From: Pseudomonadota bacterium
GTDB taxonomy: Bacteria; Myxococcota_A; Polyangia; Polyangiales; Polyangiaceae
Assembly: GCA_023398955.1 (NCBI GenBank)
Contig: JAEWRL010000041.1
Location: 1 to 48,689, forward strand
Reading direction: 5' to 3'
DNA: 48,689 nucleotides
This document shows positions 9,265 to 17,814 of the stretch, piece by piece. The notes beneath the pieces were generated by a model, which worked only from the letters and a program-made list of their open reading frames with translations, was not told where the DNA came from and made no database searches. Within the stretch, counting starts at the first letter, position 1. Each line of letters opens with the position of its first letter. The translations under genes were made by a program, and so were the position numbers.

Positions 9265-9639
9265 TCACCGTCTGCCTCCCGTGCCCGAGTGGCTGGCGAC
9301 ATTGGGAGCGGCGCTCGGCTGGAGCTGGCCTGCCTTGAATCGCGCGACCACCTCGGAGATCGTTCCGTTGCATCCCACGACCACGCCGATGCCAGCCGCA
9401 CTCAGCGTCTGATGCGCGTTCGGGCCGCAGTTGCCCGTCAGGACCGCCTTCGCACCCTTGTGCGCCACCACCTGAGCGACCTGAATTCCCGCCCCTCCCG
9501 CTAGCGAGCTGCTCTCGTTGCTGATGACCTCGAAGCTCATGTCGTCGGTCTCGACGAGTAGAAGGACCGAACAACGACCGAAGCGAGGGTCAACGGCGGA
9601 GTCGAGTGAGCTGCCCGTGGCACTGATCGCGACTCTCAT
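9265..9639 (-). CDS. NifX/NafY-like (dinitrogenase FeMo-cofactor domain) protein, Orange-protein type
   Basis: The 124-aa protein is a single Nif11-unrelated NifX/NifB-C-terminal fold: MRVAISATG, LDSAVDPRFGRC, an EVISNES strand, GGAGIQVAQVVAHKGAKAVLTGNCGPNAH and a second Gly-rich turn. The fold binds metal clusters, for example FeMo-co precursors in NifX or the Mo-Cu cluster in the Orange protein. No nitrogenase gene is in the window, so an Orange-protein-like role is favoured. The ATG at 9639 overlaps the DUF5320 stop by 4 bp; the longer open frame upstream is ignored. The C-terminus is Ser/Gly-rich and ends 100 bp before the ATPase fusion gene. Confidence 0.88.
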   Translation of the reverse strand: MRVAISATGSSLDSAVDPRFGRCSVLLLVETDDMSFEVISNESSSLAGGAGIQVAQVVAHKGAKAVLTGNCGPNAHQTLSAAGIGVVVGCNGTISEVVARFKAGQLQPSAAPNVASHSGTGGRR

Positions 9640-10019
9640 TCGTGAGCCTTCTCCGAGGTGCCGGGCCCGCGCTCGTCGAGCTCCTGGATCCTTGCCCTCA
9701 GGTCGCCGAGCGCCAGCTCGAGCGCGGCCATTTGCCGCCTCACCACCGCCACTTCCTGCTCCGCGACGGCGGCAGGCTGGGCTCCAACCCCGCGCTCCGC
9801 CAGCCGCGCGCGCTGCCAACCGGCAAGTCCGCTGGCGTGGTAGCAGAAACGATGTCCCCCGCCGCCACCGGCGCCGTTGCCGCGTCCCAAGCCGGCGCCG
9901 CCGCGTCCCCTGGGCCTCGGCGGGAGCTCGTCCTTCATATTGGCCCCCCTGCGCCAGCCTCTCCCTCCGCCTGTCATGGCGCCCTGGCCGAGTGGTCCCG
10001 TTCCGTTTCTTCCTGGCAT
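9636..10019 (-). CDS. DUF5320 family small protein
   Basis: The 127-aa product starts MPGRNGTGPLGQGAMTGGGRG, the hallmark N-terminus of DUF5320 proteins. It continues with a Gly/Arg-rich stretch and ends in a heptad-like helical segment (about residues 85-120) likely to form a coiled coil. The ATG at 10019 follows AAGGA. The family is repeatedly found next to NifX-domain and MinD-like ATPase genes, as here, but its role is not known. It is the first gene of the Fe-S operon. Confidence 0.85.
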   Translation of the reverse strand: MPGRNGTGPLGQGAMTGGGRGWRRGANMKDELPPRPRGRGGAGLGRGNGAGGGGGHRFCYHASGLAGWQRARLAERGVGAQPAAVAEQEVAVVRRQMAALELALGDLRARIQELDERGPGTSEKAHE

Positions 10020-10522
10020 GTTCGTTCTTCTTCCTTGTGATTCGCTAATGGCGCTCACCATCGCCCGAGCACCCGCCGCGCCCACCGCGGAAACGGTACG
10101 GTTGCCACAAGCATCCGTGCCTAGAGAGAGCGCCTGGGCAGGCAGTTTTCCATTGGATCATGAAGCGATGGCTCCGTCGTCGATAGTCGAGACCAGCGCT
10201 TGCCGGCTCACGTCGAGCACCGGGGCCATGCACCCGTCCCAAACAATCGAAACCGCTCACGCTGGCACGCGCCTTCGCCTTCGCTTTCCCCTTCGCTAGA
10301 GCAGAAAGCGTGCCGTAGGTGTGCGACGGCGGGTTCTCCCGCGATTACGAAGGATCTGGCAGCGCAATGACCGCCGGGTGACTCGACAGAGACGCGGTTC
10401 TGCGACTCCTTATGGCGTCCGCGACGCGGGTGCGAGACTGTCTATTTGCCAAGCGTCCTCGGCTTGGGTCGCGCGGGCAGCGAAGGGGCCGAGCCTCGCC
10501 CGTATCCGCGCTGAGACACCGA
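10020..10522. other. Upstream region of the Fe-S operon; no gene supported
   Basis: This stretch lies between the 3' end of the half-permease gene and the start of the DUF5320 gene, both on the minus strand, and must hold the operon's promoter. On the minus strand a GGCACG element occurs near 10117-10122, but the spacing to a GC does not fit a -24/-12 sigma-54 promoter. No convincing sigma-70 pair or coding frame was found. Confidence 0.4.
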
Positions 10523-11083
10523 TCAAGAGCCATCCCCCGGGCAGCGCATCTCGAACCCGTGCCGATCCATCAAACTCCCCAACAACTCCGCGGACACGAT
10601 GAGGAGCGGAACCGCGATCGCGTAGCGGACAAGCGTGAACTCGACCCCGAGGAACGACATCTCGAACAGGGTCATCGGCACGCGTACGACCCCCGAAGCG
10701 CCAAGATACGACAGGATTACCGCCATTCGGGCCCCCTTGGCGCGCAGCATCGCGGCCACCGGGAAAGCCACGACGAGCCCTCCAATCGCCGTGCTCGCGA
10801 GCAGCACGCTCCAAACGTGAGCTCGCAGCCCCGATCCCGCGCCCAGGTGACGCTGGACGGTGTGCTGCGGGACCCACACCTCGAAGAGACCGATCAGAAC
10901 GAATGCGGCCGGAGCAACAACGAGCATCTTCCACGAGAATGCGACGAATTCCCGCCCCGCCTGGATCCCGAAGGCAAAATCGAAGGCAAGCGAAGCGGCT
11001 GCGAAGGCTCCGAACGCGACGGGTAGCGCCAGCTTCGCGGGCGTCCATTCGCGAAGCACGGAGCTCCGCGCTCTCACACTCAC
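10523..11083 (-). CDS. Half-size permease, second subunit
   Basis: The 186-aa product starts with the GTG at 11083, whose GTGA overlaps the stop of the upstream half-permease. It has about four to five hydrophobic helices, a conserved Gly-rich segment (SVLLASTAIGGLVVAFPVAA) and a final helix rich in Val/Ile. Together the two genes resemble the two halves of predicted permeases of the YraQ/ArsP (PF03773) group, whose full-length members are single proteins of about 300-350 aa. The substrate is unknown; metal or metalloid export is a possibility from the family only. Confidence 0.65.
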   Translation of the reverse strand: MSVRARSSVLREWTPAKLALPVAFGAFAAASLAFDFAFGIQAGREFVAFSWKMLVVAPAAFVLIGLFEVWVPQHTVQRHLGAGSGLRAHVWSVLLASTAIGGLVVAFPVAAMLRAKGARMAVILSYLGASGVVRVPMTLFEMSFLGVEFTLVRYAIAVPLLIVSAELLGSLMDRHGFEMRCPGDGS

Positions 11084-11568
11084 CCGAGCTCTCCGTAGTA
11101 GAGTCCGACGGCGAGGGCGACGCAGAGGGCAATGGCGAAGCAAGTCACATTGCGGATGATGGCAACGGTGGTGCCGAAGTAGGCGCGCTCGATGGGAAAC
11201 GTGGCTACGCCTACCAGCATTAGCGTGGCCGTGAGGGCGGCGAGTACCATGTGGGGAACGCCTTGTTCTAGGAGAATACCTGCGAGCGGAAAGGCTATGA
11301 ACCCTGGCATGAGCGCGATCGAACCCACGAGCGCCCCGATGATCGTCGACACGCTGATGTTCTCGCCAGCGACCAGTGAGCTCACTTGCTCCGGCGACAC
11401 GATCGTCAGCGCCAAGGAGGCGAGCGTGAGCATGGCGACGAACGCGGGAACGATTCCAAGGAACTTCCGGAGCGCCAGGCGAAGTCCCTCGATGGTACGC
11501 TCTCGATCCGCGATCGCGGATGCCACGAGTGCGAGCACCATGACGAGAGGGAGCGCGAGCTCAGCCAT
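11080..11568 (-). CDS. Half-size permease, first subunit
   Basis: The 162-aa product begins at the ATG at 11568 (MAELALPLVMV). It has four to five membrane helices, a charged cytoplasmic turn (DRERTIEGLRLALRKF) after the first helix, and a re-entrant-like Gly/Pro motif (ALVGSIALMPGFIAFPLAG) typical of the YraQ/ArsP-like permease repeats. It is translationally coupled to the next half by a GTGA overlap. A heteromeric transporter made of the two products is the simplest reading. Its location just upstream of the Fe-S operon suggests, but does not prove, a metal or sulfur-compound substrate. Confidence 0.65.
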   Translation of the reverse strand: MAELALPLVMVLALVASAIADRERTIEGLRLALRKFLGIVPAFVAMLTLASLALTIVSPEQVSSLVAGENISVSTIIGALVGSIALMPGFIAFPLAGILLEQGVPHMVLAALTATLMLVGVATFPIERAYFGTTVAIIRNVTCFAIALCVALAVGLYYGELG

Positions 11569-11697
11569 TGCTGCCTCGCCATGCCAACGGGGACCCGAGC
11601 AAGCCAAAGCGCCGAACCTTAGCGTGAAACGCCACCCTGAAGCGTTGCCGGGCCCGAGAGGACCCGTCCCGTTTGCGCTGCGATACCGTGCAGGGCC

Positions 11698-13365
11698 TTA
11701 CCATCGAACACCCGATTCTTCGACGCCCTCGGATATCCCCGCTTTCGCTGCGTGCATGAGCTTCCACAGGATGATGAGCGCGAAGGGGGGCATGAGGCGG
11801 AGGCGCTCTACGGCGCTGAGCCGTGGCGCGATCTTCGTCAGGTGGTCCCGGGCGGACTTGAGGCCTCTGACGGCAACGCGGGCCAGCACGGGAGGGAAGT
11901 AGACGTTGGCACCCTCCATGCGGTAGGTCCCAGACTTGTCCACGGAAAGCCAGGTCGCCAGCACACCGCCCACCGCTACGTGGCGCGTCGCGAGGCGGTC
12001 GGTGATCGTCAGGCGCTTGCGGCGGAGCACGTCGAGGACCTCCAGCCCCTCGTCGGGGTGGATGCGCCGGATCTCGAAGGCCGAGAACCACCCTGCGCGC
12101 CACGCGGCGATGAGCTCGCGCTCCTGCTCGGTGGGCGAGCCCCTCCGCTCGAACTCGTCGAGGACCGAGCCGCCGTCCAGGTGCGTCGTCGAGCTGAAGA
12201 GGCAGTGGGCGTAGAGGAAGGGCTCGAACTGCGAGGCGTGAGTCATCGATACGCCTGGCTTGGGACTGTGGGCGAGCAGGGTGGTTCGCTCTACCCCGAC
12301 GACGCCGAGGCCCTCAGCAAGCTGGAAGAGCTTCAACCGAAGGCGGTCGTGCGTAGAGAGATTCGGGCGCTTCAGCTCCTCAGCGATCCTCGTGGCCGTC
12401 GTAGAAGTGGCGTCCCTGTCGTCGTGGCTGGCATCCCCGTCGTCGCGGTTGGCATCCCCGTCGTCGCGGTTGGCGTCCCTGTCGTCGCGGCTGGCGCACT
12501 TGGCGGCGCTCCTTGGATCGTAGTCATCGTGGTGGGGCAGAGTGGAAGGTCTGTCAGGCAGCCCCGCGAGGCGAACGATGCCCCGGCGCTCACCGGCGTA
12601 GCCGTTGCAGATGTATTCGAGCCAGTAGCGCCAGTCCTGGCCGAAACGCAGATGGCGCTGCAGAGCCTCCTCTGCGGATCTCGTTCGGGTCGGCGCGGCT
12701 GCCCGCTCGAGGTACGTCAGCCATTCGGATTCGGAGGCCTCGAGCAAGTAGGGAGAATCGGCGATGAAATGGCGTTCCTCGCGGAAGCGGATGACTCGCC
12801 CCAGAAAGAGGTCCCTGTCGCGAAGGAAAGGGCCCGTGAGCTCGACAGGAAAGGTGCGCCCGGAGCGCACGTGACGGAGCTCGGCGCTGCATCCGCGGAC
12901 GTTCGAGGCTCGATAGACATCCAGGAAGGCCAGAGCGATCTCGCGTGCCATCAAGTGGAGCGTCTGATAGGCGGGGTTCCCCTTGCTCAGGCGCGCCAGG
13001 ACCGTCATGGGTGTTTCTTCGCCGGGCCCCACGGGGATTCCGTTGAGGGCGTGCAGGACCGAGAAGGAGTCGTACACCGGGCTCATGGGTGGCCCCCCGG
13101 GCATGTACTCCTCCTCGAGGCGTTCAGCGGTGCGCGCCAACGACCCGAAGGACTTGTGCGACAAGAGGCGGTAAGCCACCTGGCTTACGGCAAAGTAATG
13201 GGCCATGAAGTCGGCCGTGGCTGGGCTCAAGTCCGGCGTGGTTCCCAGCGCCTCCCTGTGCATCCTCTCCATGTCGGCTCGCAGCTCAGCCAAGGGCGCG
13301 AGCTGCTGTAGGGGTAGTGAGCGTCTCAACCGGTCAGCGACGGGCTCCATTCTCAAGACGACCAT
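11698..13365 (-). CDS. Conserved-looking 555-aa protein of unknown function
   Basis: I do not recognise this family. The ATG at 13365 (MVVLRMEPVADRLRR) is preferred over a TTG 11 codons upstream. The protein is largely helical and has no signal peptide; there is one possible hydrophobic stretch near the C-terminus (MPPFALIILWKLMHAAKAG). The N-terminal half contains His-rich positions (MAHYFAVSQ, LLSHKSF, EERHFIADS). The middle is interrupted by a low-complexity Asp/Arg linker made of a 7-residue repeat (about residues 290-318), after which a second conserved-looking region begins (ERTTLLAHSPKPGVSMTHAS). Coding bias is strong throughout. It stands alone between the permease pair and the decayed region. 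Confidence 0.65.
   Translation of the reverse strand: MVVLRMEPVADRLRRSLPLQQLAPLAELRADMERMHREALGTTPDLSPATADFMAHYFAVSQVAYRLLSHKSFGSLARTAERLEEEYMPGGPPMSPVYDSFSVLHALNGIPVGPGEETPMTVLARLSKGNPAYQTLHLMAREIALAFLDVYRASNVRGCSAELRHVRSGRTFPVELTGPFLRDRDLFLGRVIRFREERHFIADSPYLLEASESEWLTYLERAAAPTRTRSAEEALQRHLRFGQDWRYWLEYICNGYAGERRGIVRLAGLPDRPSTLPHHDDYDPRSAAKCASRDDRDANRDDGDANRDDGDASHDDRDATSTTATRIAEELKRPNLSTHDRLRLKLFQLAEGLGVVGVERTTLLAHSPKPGVSMTHASQFEPFLYAHCLFSSTTHLDGGSVLDEFERRGSPTEQERELIAAWRAGWFSAFEIRRIHPDEGLEVLDVLRRKRLTITDRLATRHVAVGGVLATWLSVDKSGTYRMEGANVYFPPVLARVAVRGLKSARDHLTKIAPRLSAVERLRLMPPFALIILWKLMHAAKAGISEGVEESGVRW
12410..12493. repeat. Four tandem 21-bp units (minisatellite) inside a coding region
   Basis: Units at 12410-12430, 12431-12451, 12452-12472 and 12473-12493 are nearly identical. 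On the minus strand they encode a 7-residue repeat of the form RDDGDAN. Because 21 is a multiple of three, copy-number change would alter only linker length. Confidence 0.9.
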
Positions 13366-13739
13366 GGCGCGAGCATAGTCGAGGACACCCAGGGGCAAGC
13401 CCGAATCGAACCCGACTGACGGGCGCCTTCTCTTCTTTTCGGCACCAGTCGGGATCAGGACGTGCCTTGGGGGAGATGAAGAACTCGTGAGCGTTGCTCG
13501 AGTCGAGCCGTATCCGCAGCCGGAGCAGAGTGCCTATGATAGGTCTTCCGGTCGGTTGACGGCACTGGTTCGGAAGCTCGGCCCTGGCCTTCAGGAGCCC
13601 CGGATGGGGGCATCGTCACGACCCTCTACAACCCCGAGGACCAGCCCGTGGAGGCCAGGCTGGGCGTTGGCGGGCGTGACAATCATGGTTCTCTCCACGC
13701 TGACGAGCCGGCAAACGTCAGCCGGGCCAGGTCAGCACG
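13366..13739. other. No gene seen
   Basis: The 374 bases between the 555-aa protein gene and the Uma2 remnant hold overlapping open frames without domains, ribosome binding sites or clear codon structure. It marks the boundary between the intact block and the decayed block. Confidence 0.4.
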
Positions 13740-14049
13740 TCAATGCGCTGCTGGCACGCGCCACAGCGCGCCGAGGTCGAACGGGACGGAATCGAACGGC
13801 TCGGGACGGATCTGCTCCTCGGCTCCGTGACTGCAGACCACGAGCCACTGAGCGCCCGCCCGCTGGTACACTTCCAGCGCCTGCGCCAGCGGATCGATCA
13901 TCCACAGGTGCCCAACCCCGTGCTGCGCATAGAGGGGCATCTTCTCCGTGCGATCCACTCTCGCCGTGGTCGGCGACAATACCTCGCACACCCAATCTGG
14001 AACGAGGGTGATGGGGTTGTCCTCGGGTTCTTCGTAGCGTTCGGCGCGC
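13740..14049 (-). pseudogene. Uma2 family (DUF820) endonuclease-fold remnant, C-terminal part
   Basis: The frame reads ERYEEPEDNP, then ITLVPDWVCEVLSPTTARVD and LYAQHGVGHLWMIDP. These are the conserved C-terminal core of Uma2/DUF820 proteins, a PD-(D/E)XK restriction-endonuclease-like fold. An in-frame stop at about 14050 interrupts it, and the N-terminal half (about 90 residues) is missing. Full-length members are about 180-200 aa. It is therefore a truncated relic. Confidence 0.75.
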
Positions 14050-14263
14050 CCTCATCGTTCCTCAGTGGCTCGACTTGGAAACCGCACTCGACGATCTGGA
14101 GCTCATCACCACTTGCAGTGAGCCCGCAGACTGGATGGGTCGGGTGGCGTTTCTGCCCGCTGCAGCCTACGCGGAGCGCTCACGGTCCTTCTGAATCGTC
14201 GTCTCAGCCTGGTTCACCGGAGGAAACCCCGCTACAGTGCGGCCCAACCGTTGGAAGGGCTAC

Positions 14264-14840
14264 CATGGCGAAGCTCCTCGGCATCAAGGTGCAGAACTAT
14301 CGGGCGCTGGCAGACGTCGGGGTCGGGCAGGTGAAGTATGCCAGCGGCGAGCCGCTACCAGAGCTCGCGTGCTTCATAGGGCCCAATGGATGCGGCAAGT
14401 CTACCTTGCTCGACGCCTTCGCGTTCATCGCCCAATGCCTGGCCGACGGAGTGGAGGCTGCCTGCGACAATCCCTCCCGCGGGGGGTTCGAGCGGCTACG
14501 AACCCAAGGCGCGCAGGGTCCGATAACCTTCGAGCTCTTCTTCGACGGCGGAGCCCGAGACCGCCCCATCGTTTACGAGCTTGGCATCGACGACACGGCA
14601 GGTGTGCCGACAGTCGTGAAAGAAACGTTGCGACAGCGCCGGGGGGGGGAGACCCGCGGCAAACCCTACTACTTCCTGAAGCTCACGAGGGGGCAGGGTA
14701 AGGTTTGGGCGGGAAAGTACAGCGTCTCGGGTGACACGAAGGATTCGGAGACGTTGAGACTGACCGACACCACGCAGCTTGGAATCGCCACGCTCGGCAA
14801 CCTAGCGAAGCACCCGCGCATCGTTCAGGTCCGGGAGTAG
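14264..14840 (+). pseudogene. AAA_21-type ATPase, N-terminal part only
   Basis: The ATG at 14264 starts MAKLLGIKVQNYRALADV, the typical first strand of RecF/SMC-like AAA_21 ATPases. Walker A is FIGPNGCGKSTLLDAFAFI (about residues 39-57), and a block LGIATLGNLAKHPRIVQVRE follows near residue 180. The frame stops at 14838. The signature, Walker B and H-loop halves are missing, so about 192 of an expected roughly 380-400 residues remain. In full systems this ATPase is followed by a DUF4276 (TOPRIM-like) gene, and a decayed DUF4276 tail indeed follows directly in another frame. Loss by deletion across both genes is inferred. Confidence 0.8.
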
Positions 14841-15364
14841 CCAAGCTCAAGGCCTACGGCCGATCCCTTGACGCCGCAAAGGAGCGTATCGTCGTACTGA
14901 TTGACGCCGATGACGACGACGTCGAACAGCTCGCTCAGAACCTGGAAGCTCTGGTCGCAGCGATCGAGCCGGCTCCAGTGGTCATCTTTCGCTTCGCTGT
15001 CGAGGAGCTTGAAGCCTTCTACCTCGCGGACCTGCGCGCTCTGCGGCTAGCCTTTCCCGAATTCGATCAGAAGGAGGCGAAACGGTACCGCCCCGACAGC
15101 ATCTGCAAGACGTGGGAGCTCTTCGGTCGCATCGTCGGCGATGGCGGAGGCAACAAGGTGGCTTGGGCACGTGCCATCTGCCCCGTACTGACTGTCGATC
15201 CCGGCAAGAGCAGGTCGCCATCATTCAAGCAGTTATGTAGCGGCCTGGAGGAGCTGGCGGCAGCCCACGGCGACGCGGGCCCGCGGCGGAAGCCCACCAA
15301 GACCAAGCCGCGACGCGCCAAGCGCGCCGTGGGAAAGGACAGGACCGGCAGGCGGCGCTGGTGA
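14834..15364 (+). pseudogene. DUF4276 protein, C-terminal remnant
   Basis: The frame picks up at about 14834 without a start codon: LDAAKERIVVLIDADDDD, then VVIFRFAVEELEAFYLADL, PDSICKTWELFGRI and a Lys/Arg-rich tail ending RRKPTKTKPRRAKR. The IDADDDD and AVEELEAFYL blocks are characteristic of DUF4276 proteins, TOPRIM-like partners of AAA ATPases in anti-phage-type gene pairs. About 70-80 N-terminal residues are missing. The deletion junction lies inside the end of the ATPase frame. Confidence 0.75.
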
Positions 15365-15539
15365 GCACTGGCATCGGGCCCGCCCGCAGTGACGCGCGCG
15401 ATCGCCTGCGGAGCGGGGCTTCGGCACACGCCGCGTGGCGCGTCAATCGCCGGGCATTGTGCGCTGAACGCCGAACCCAGCCGTGCCCCGAGCCGGTGTT
15501 CCGTCTCGCATGGCGACCGACCGCTGAAAGCGCTTGCCC

Positions 15540-15764
15540 ACACAATCCCGGGAGGAGTTCGATGACGAGCGTCTCATCGACGACGAGATCGAGGCGACCG
15601 GTTCGGTTCCCGTGACCCAGCGCTATCGGGCGCTCGATAGCCACGTTCGCGCCGGGAAGCTCCCTGCGGAGGAACTGCGCTAGGGATGTCTGGTACTGGA
15701 CCTCCGTGTCACTCCGGCGCGGATTCCAGTTGATGAGGGTCAACGTCTTCCACGACCGGAACAC
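15540..15764 (-). pseudogene. Probable PD-(D/E)XK nuclease-fold fragment
   Basis: The minus frame contains TEVQYQTSLAQFLRRELPG, then NRTGRLDLVVDETLVIEL. The G-R-L-D-L-x(5)-L-V-I-E-L pattern fits the core D...(D/E)xK strand pair of restriction-like nucleases, but the expected Lys after E is lost. Similarity ends abruptly after about 75 residues and the rest of the open frame is low quality. It is another relic in the decayed zone. Confidence 0.5.
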
Positions 15765-15822
15765 GGGAGGCGTGAATGCCCCAACTCCGGGTCTTTGCGC
15801 AACCGGCGGCCGGTGGCGCTGT

Positions 15823-16032
15823 CTACGGCTCGAGCTCCTTCAACCGCGCGACGAGCTCGCGAAAGCGGGTCGTCGGACACCGGTAGGGCTCCTTCATTCG
15901 TTCGGCGTATTCACAGAGAGCGCGAGCACGCATGCGGGCATCTTCGTGATGCGCGAGGACCACCTGCAGCGGATTGATCGTGCCGGTCTGTCGCGCAAGG
16001 CTCCTCTTGCGCGCTTTCGGCGGTCGAGCCAC
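15823..16032 (-). pseudogene. RloB-like gene with an internal deletion (69 codons left)
   Basis: The GTG at 16032 shares its first base with the stop of the ATPase fragment. The product starts ARPPKARKRSLARQTGTI, which resembles the basic N-terminus of RloB proteins, and ends with a helical segment (about residues 30-69) containing RCPTTRFRELVARLKEL, which resembles the end of RloB. The 120 or so core residues, including the TOPRIM-like active site, are absent. Because the frame stays open across the join, an in-frame deletion is inferred. RloB normally follows an AAA_21 ATPase, as here. An alternative is an unrelated small ORF. Confidence 0.5.
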
Positions 16033-16805
16033 TACTGCGCACCCCCTTCGAGTATCTCCGGGAGATCTCCAATCACGGGTACCCCTCGGAGGCGGCCTTG
16101 GGCATGAACCCGGCGGAGACTCTCCCGGGTCCGGACCTGTCGATAGTCGGACGCAGTCCGGAACACGGAAGCCCCGTCCGAATCCTTGTCGACCAACCCG
16201 ACCTCGTCGGTTCGCAGCACCTCGAGGATATCGCGGTCGTGGGTGGTGAAGAGGAGCTGGGCATGGTTGCGGTTCGAGCGAGGATCCGTGAAGAGACGGA
16301 CGAGGGCCACGCACAGGTCGGGATGGAGGCTGGTGTCCAGTTCGTCGACGACAACCAGGCCACCGCGCAGCATCTTGGGAAGCAGGTCAGCAAGGCGAGC
16401 GAGAAGGATTTGCGTCCCTCGGCTCTCGTCTTCAGGGGGTAGGCTCCACGGATCGTCTCCTCCCCGCAGCAAGCGAACCCTTCGCCGGTCTTCTTGAGCA
16501 GACTGCATCTGCGCCAAGGTTTCTGGCGTGAAGAGCTTCTCGAAATCCGTCGGAGGAGGCGCTGGTCGATGTTCCTCGACGGCGATGTTGGAAACCCCCA
16601 GGTCGGCTGCCGCCAGAAACTGGAGCAGCGTGGGTCGGAAGCCTTCTTCGAGGATGGGATGCTCGGGGGGGAAGAGCGGAAACCCGCTGAGACCTACGGG
16701 ATGGCAGGGGGAGATGCCCTTGACGATAGCCTCATAGATCGGAAGCAGCTGGGGATGGTTCTCCTGGGCGGCGACGGATAGGTAGAGGCTGTTCTTCCGC
16801 GCCTG
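16032..16805 (-). pseudogene. AAA_21/RloA-like ATPase, C-terminal part only
   Basis: From about 16805 the frame reads NSLYLSVAAQENHPQLLPIY, a C-terminal-half block of AAA_21 ATPases. It continues to Walker B GGLVVVDELDTSLHPDL, the His-switch LLFTTHDRDIL and a final RVHAQGRLRGVPVIGD. The Walker A half is missing; the frame runs on upstream into unrelated sequence. This ATPase is of a different subtype from the one at 14264 and is on the opposite strand, so the two fragments are not halves of one gene. It is paired with the RloB-like remnant downstream. Confidence 0.8.
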
Positions 16806-17120
16806 TCGACGACCTCTCCCGGCTGCCGTGTGACGTGCTGGCTCGCCGCATTCGGTCCGAGCTCGGGCACCGTCCCGTGCCCGAGGCGAGTGCAGTGGTT
16901 GCGGGCGTCCTGGTGAAGCCTGCTGTGACGACGGCAGCTGCGACAGCGGCGCCGAATGCGACGGCAACACCTGCAAGACCATCCCGAAGTGCGATGGCGG
17001 CCTGGTTCGCCAAGGAGGCAACTACGGTGAAACGGTTCCCGTAGATATGGGTGCCGAGTCCAGACCTCCTGACCTACCCCTGGCAAGCTAGCGGAATCGT
17101 TGGAGGCGAGATTCAGGGGG

Positions 17121-17814
17121 TGCGGACCCAAACCTGTCCGGTTTTTTGCAGAAGCGTCACCATGGTGTGGCCATGGCGCCGACGATGCAGCAGGGCGACC
17201 TGTTTGAGCGGGACGAGATAGACTCCGGTAAGGCTGTCGCGATCGCAATCAATGATCGTTGCCGTGTCCAGACCAGCAACGGGTATCGCGTTGTGACGGT
17301 GTGTGGACTGACGCTAGCGCACTACGCGGTCGAAGATCGGATGGGCGAGGCTCACGCGATGGTTAGCCTGGTCGATCAGTGGTGGGCCAAGCAGTATGAG
17401 GTTGCTACTGCCTTCGGATGCGATGTACGCACGGTTCGGCGCAATCAGAGTCGTTTCGGGTCTGGTGGACTCGCTGCCCTCGGGAGGAAGGCGGGATACC
17501 CCAAAGGCGCACCTCGCCTGTCCGCATCGCGGACCAAGCTTGTCAGCAAATGGAGAGCCGAGGGCGTGCCCATTCGGACGATGGCACGCCGTCTTGGGGT
17601 CAACGATAAGGCCGTCCGCAAGCAGCTGCGACGGTTGGGGTGGTCTCCGGAACAGGCAGAGCAGTTATCACTGGATCTGAAGCCTGCGGCTGCGGACCCA
17701 AACCTGTCCGGTCCACCACAGGGCCAGTGCTCGGTGGACCCAGAAATACCGGCCGGAGCGGCAGAAGACCCCCTGCAGGCAGCGACCGAGTCCGCGGACC
17801 CAAACCTGTCCGGT
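17121..17814. repeat. Dispersed 21-bp repeat, three copies around and inside the transposase-like gene
   Basis: The sequence gcggacccaaacctgtccgg occurs at about 17122, 17692 and 17794. The first copy lies 50 bp before the start codon; the other two lie in the same reading frame inside the gene and encode ADPNLSG each time. A fourth, weaker version is near 17735 (VDPEIP). Identity at the DNA level both outside and inside coding sequence suggests a binding site or mobile-element end rather than protein selection. Confidence 0.85.

Noticed and set aside
10105..10126. Possible sigma-54 promoter (GGCACG element) upstream of the DUF5320/Fe-S operon, as in Orange-protein operons
   Set aside because: The -24 GG is present but no GC lies at the required 10-base spacing, and the -12 box differs from TTGC.
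12410..12493. CRISPR-like array
   Set aside because: The 21-bp units are directly adjacent with no spacers and lie in frame in a coding region.
16732..17044. Overlapping short frames on both strands with a hydrophobic Ala/Val stretch, like a small membrane protein
   Set aside because: Mirror-image open frames in GC-rich DNA, no ribosome binding site and no family; probably non-coding debris after the ATPase fragment.
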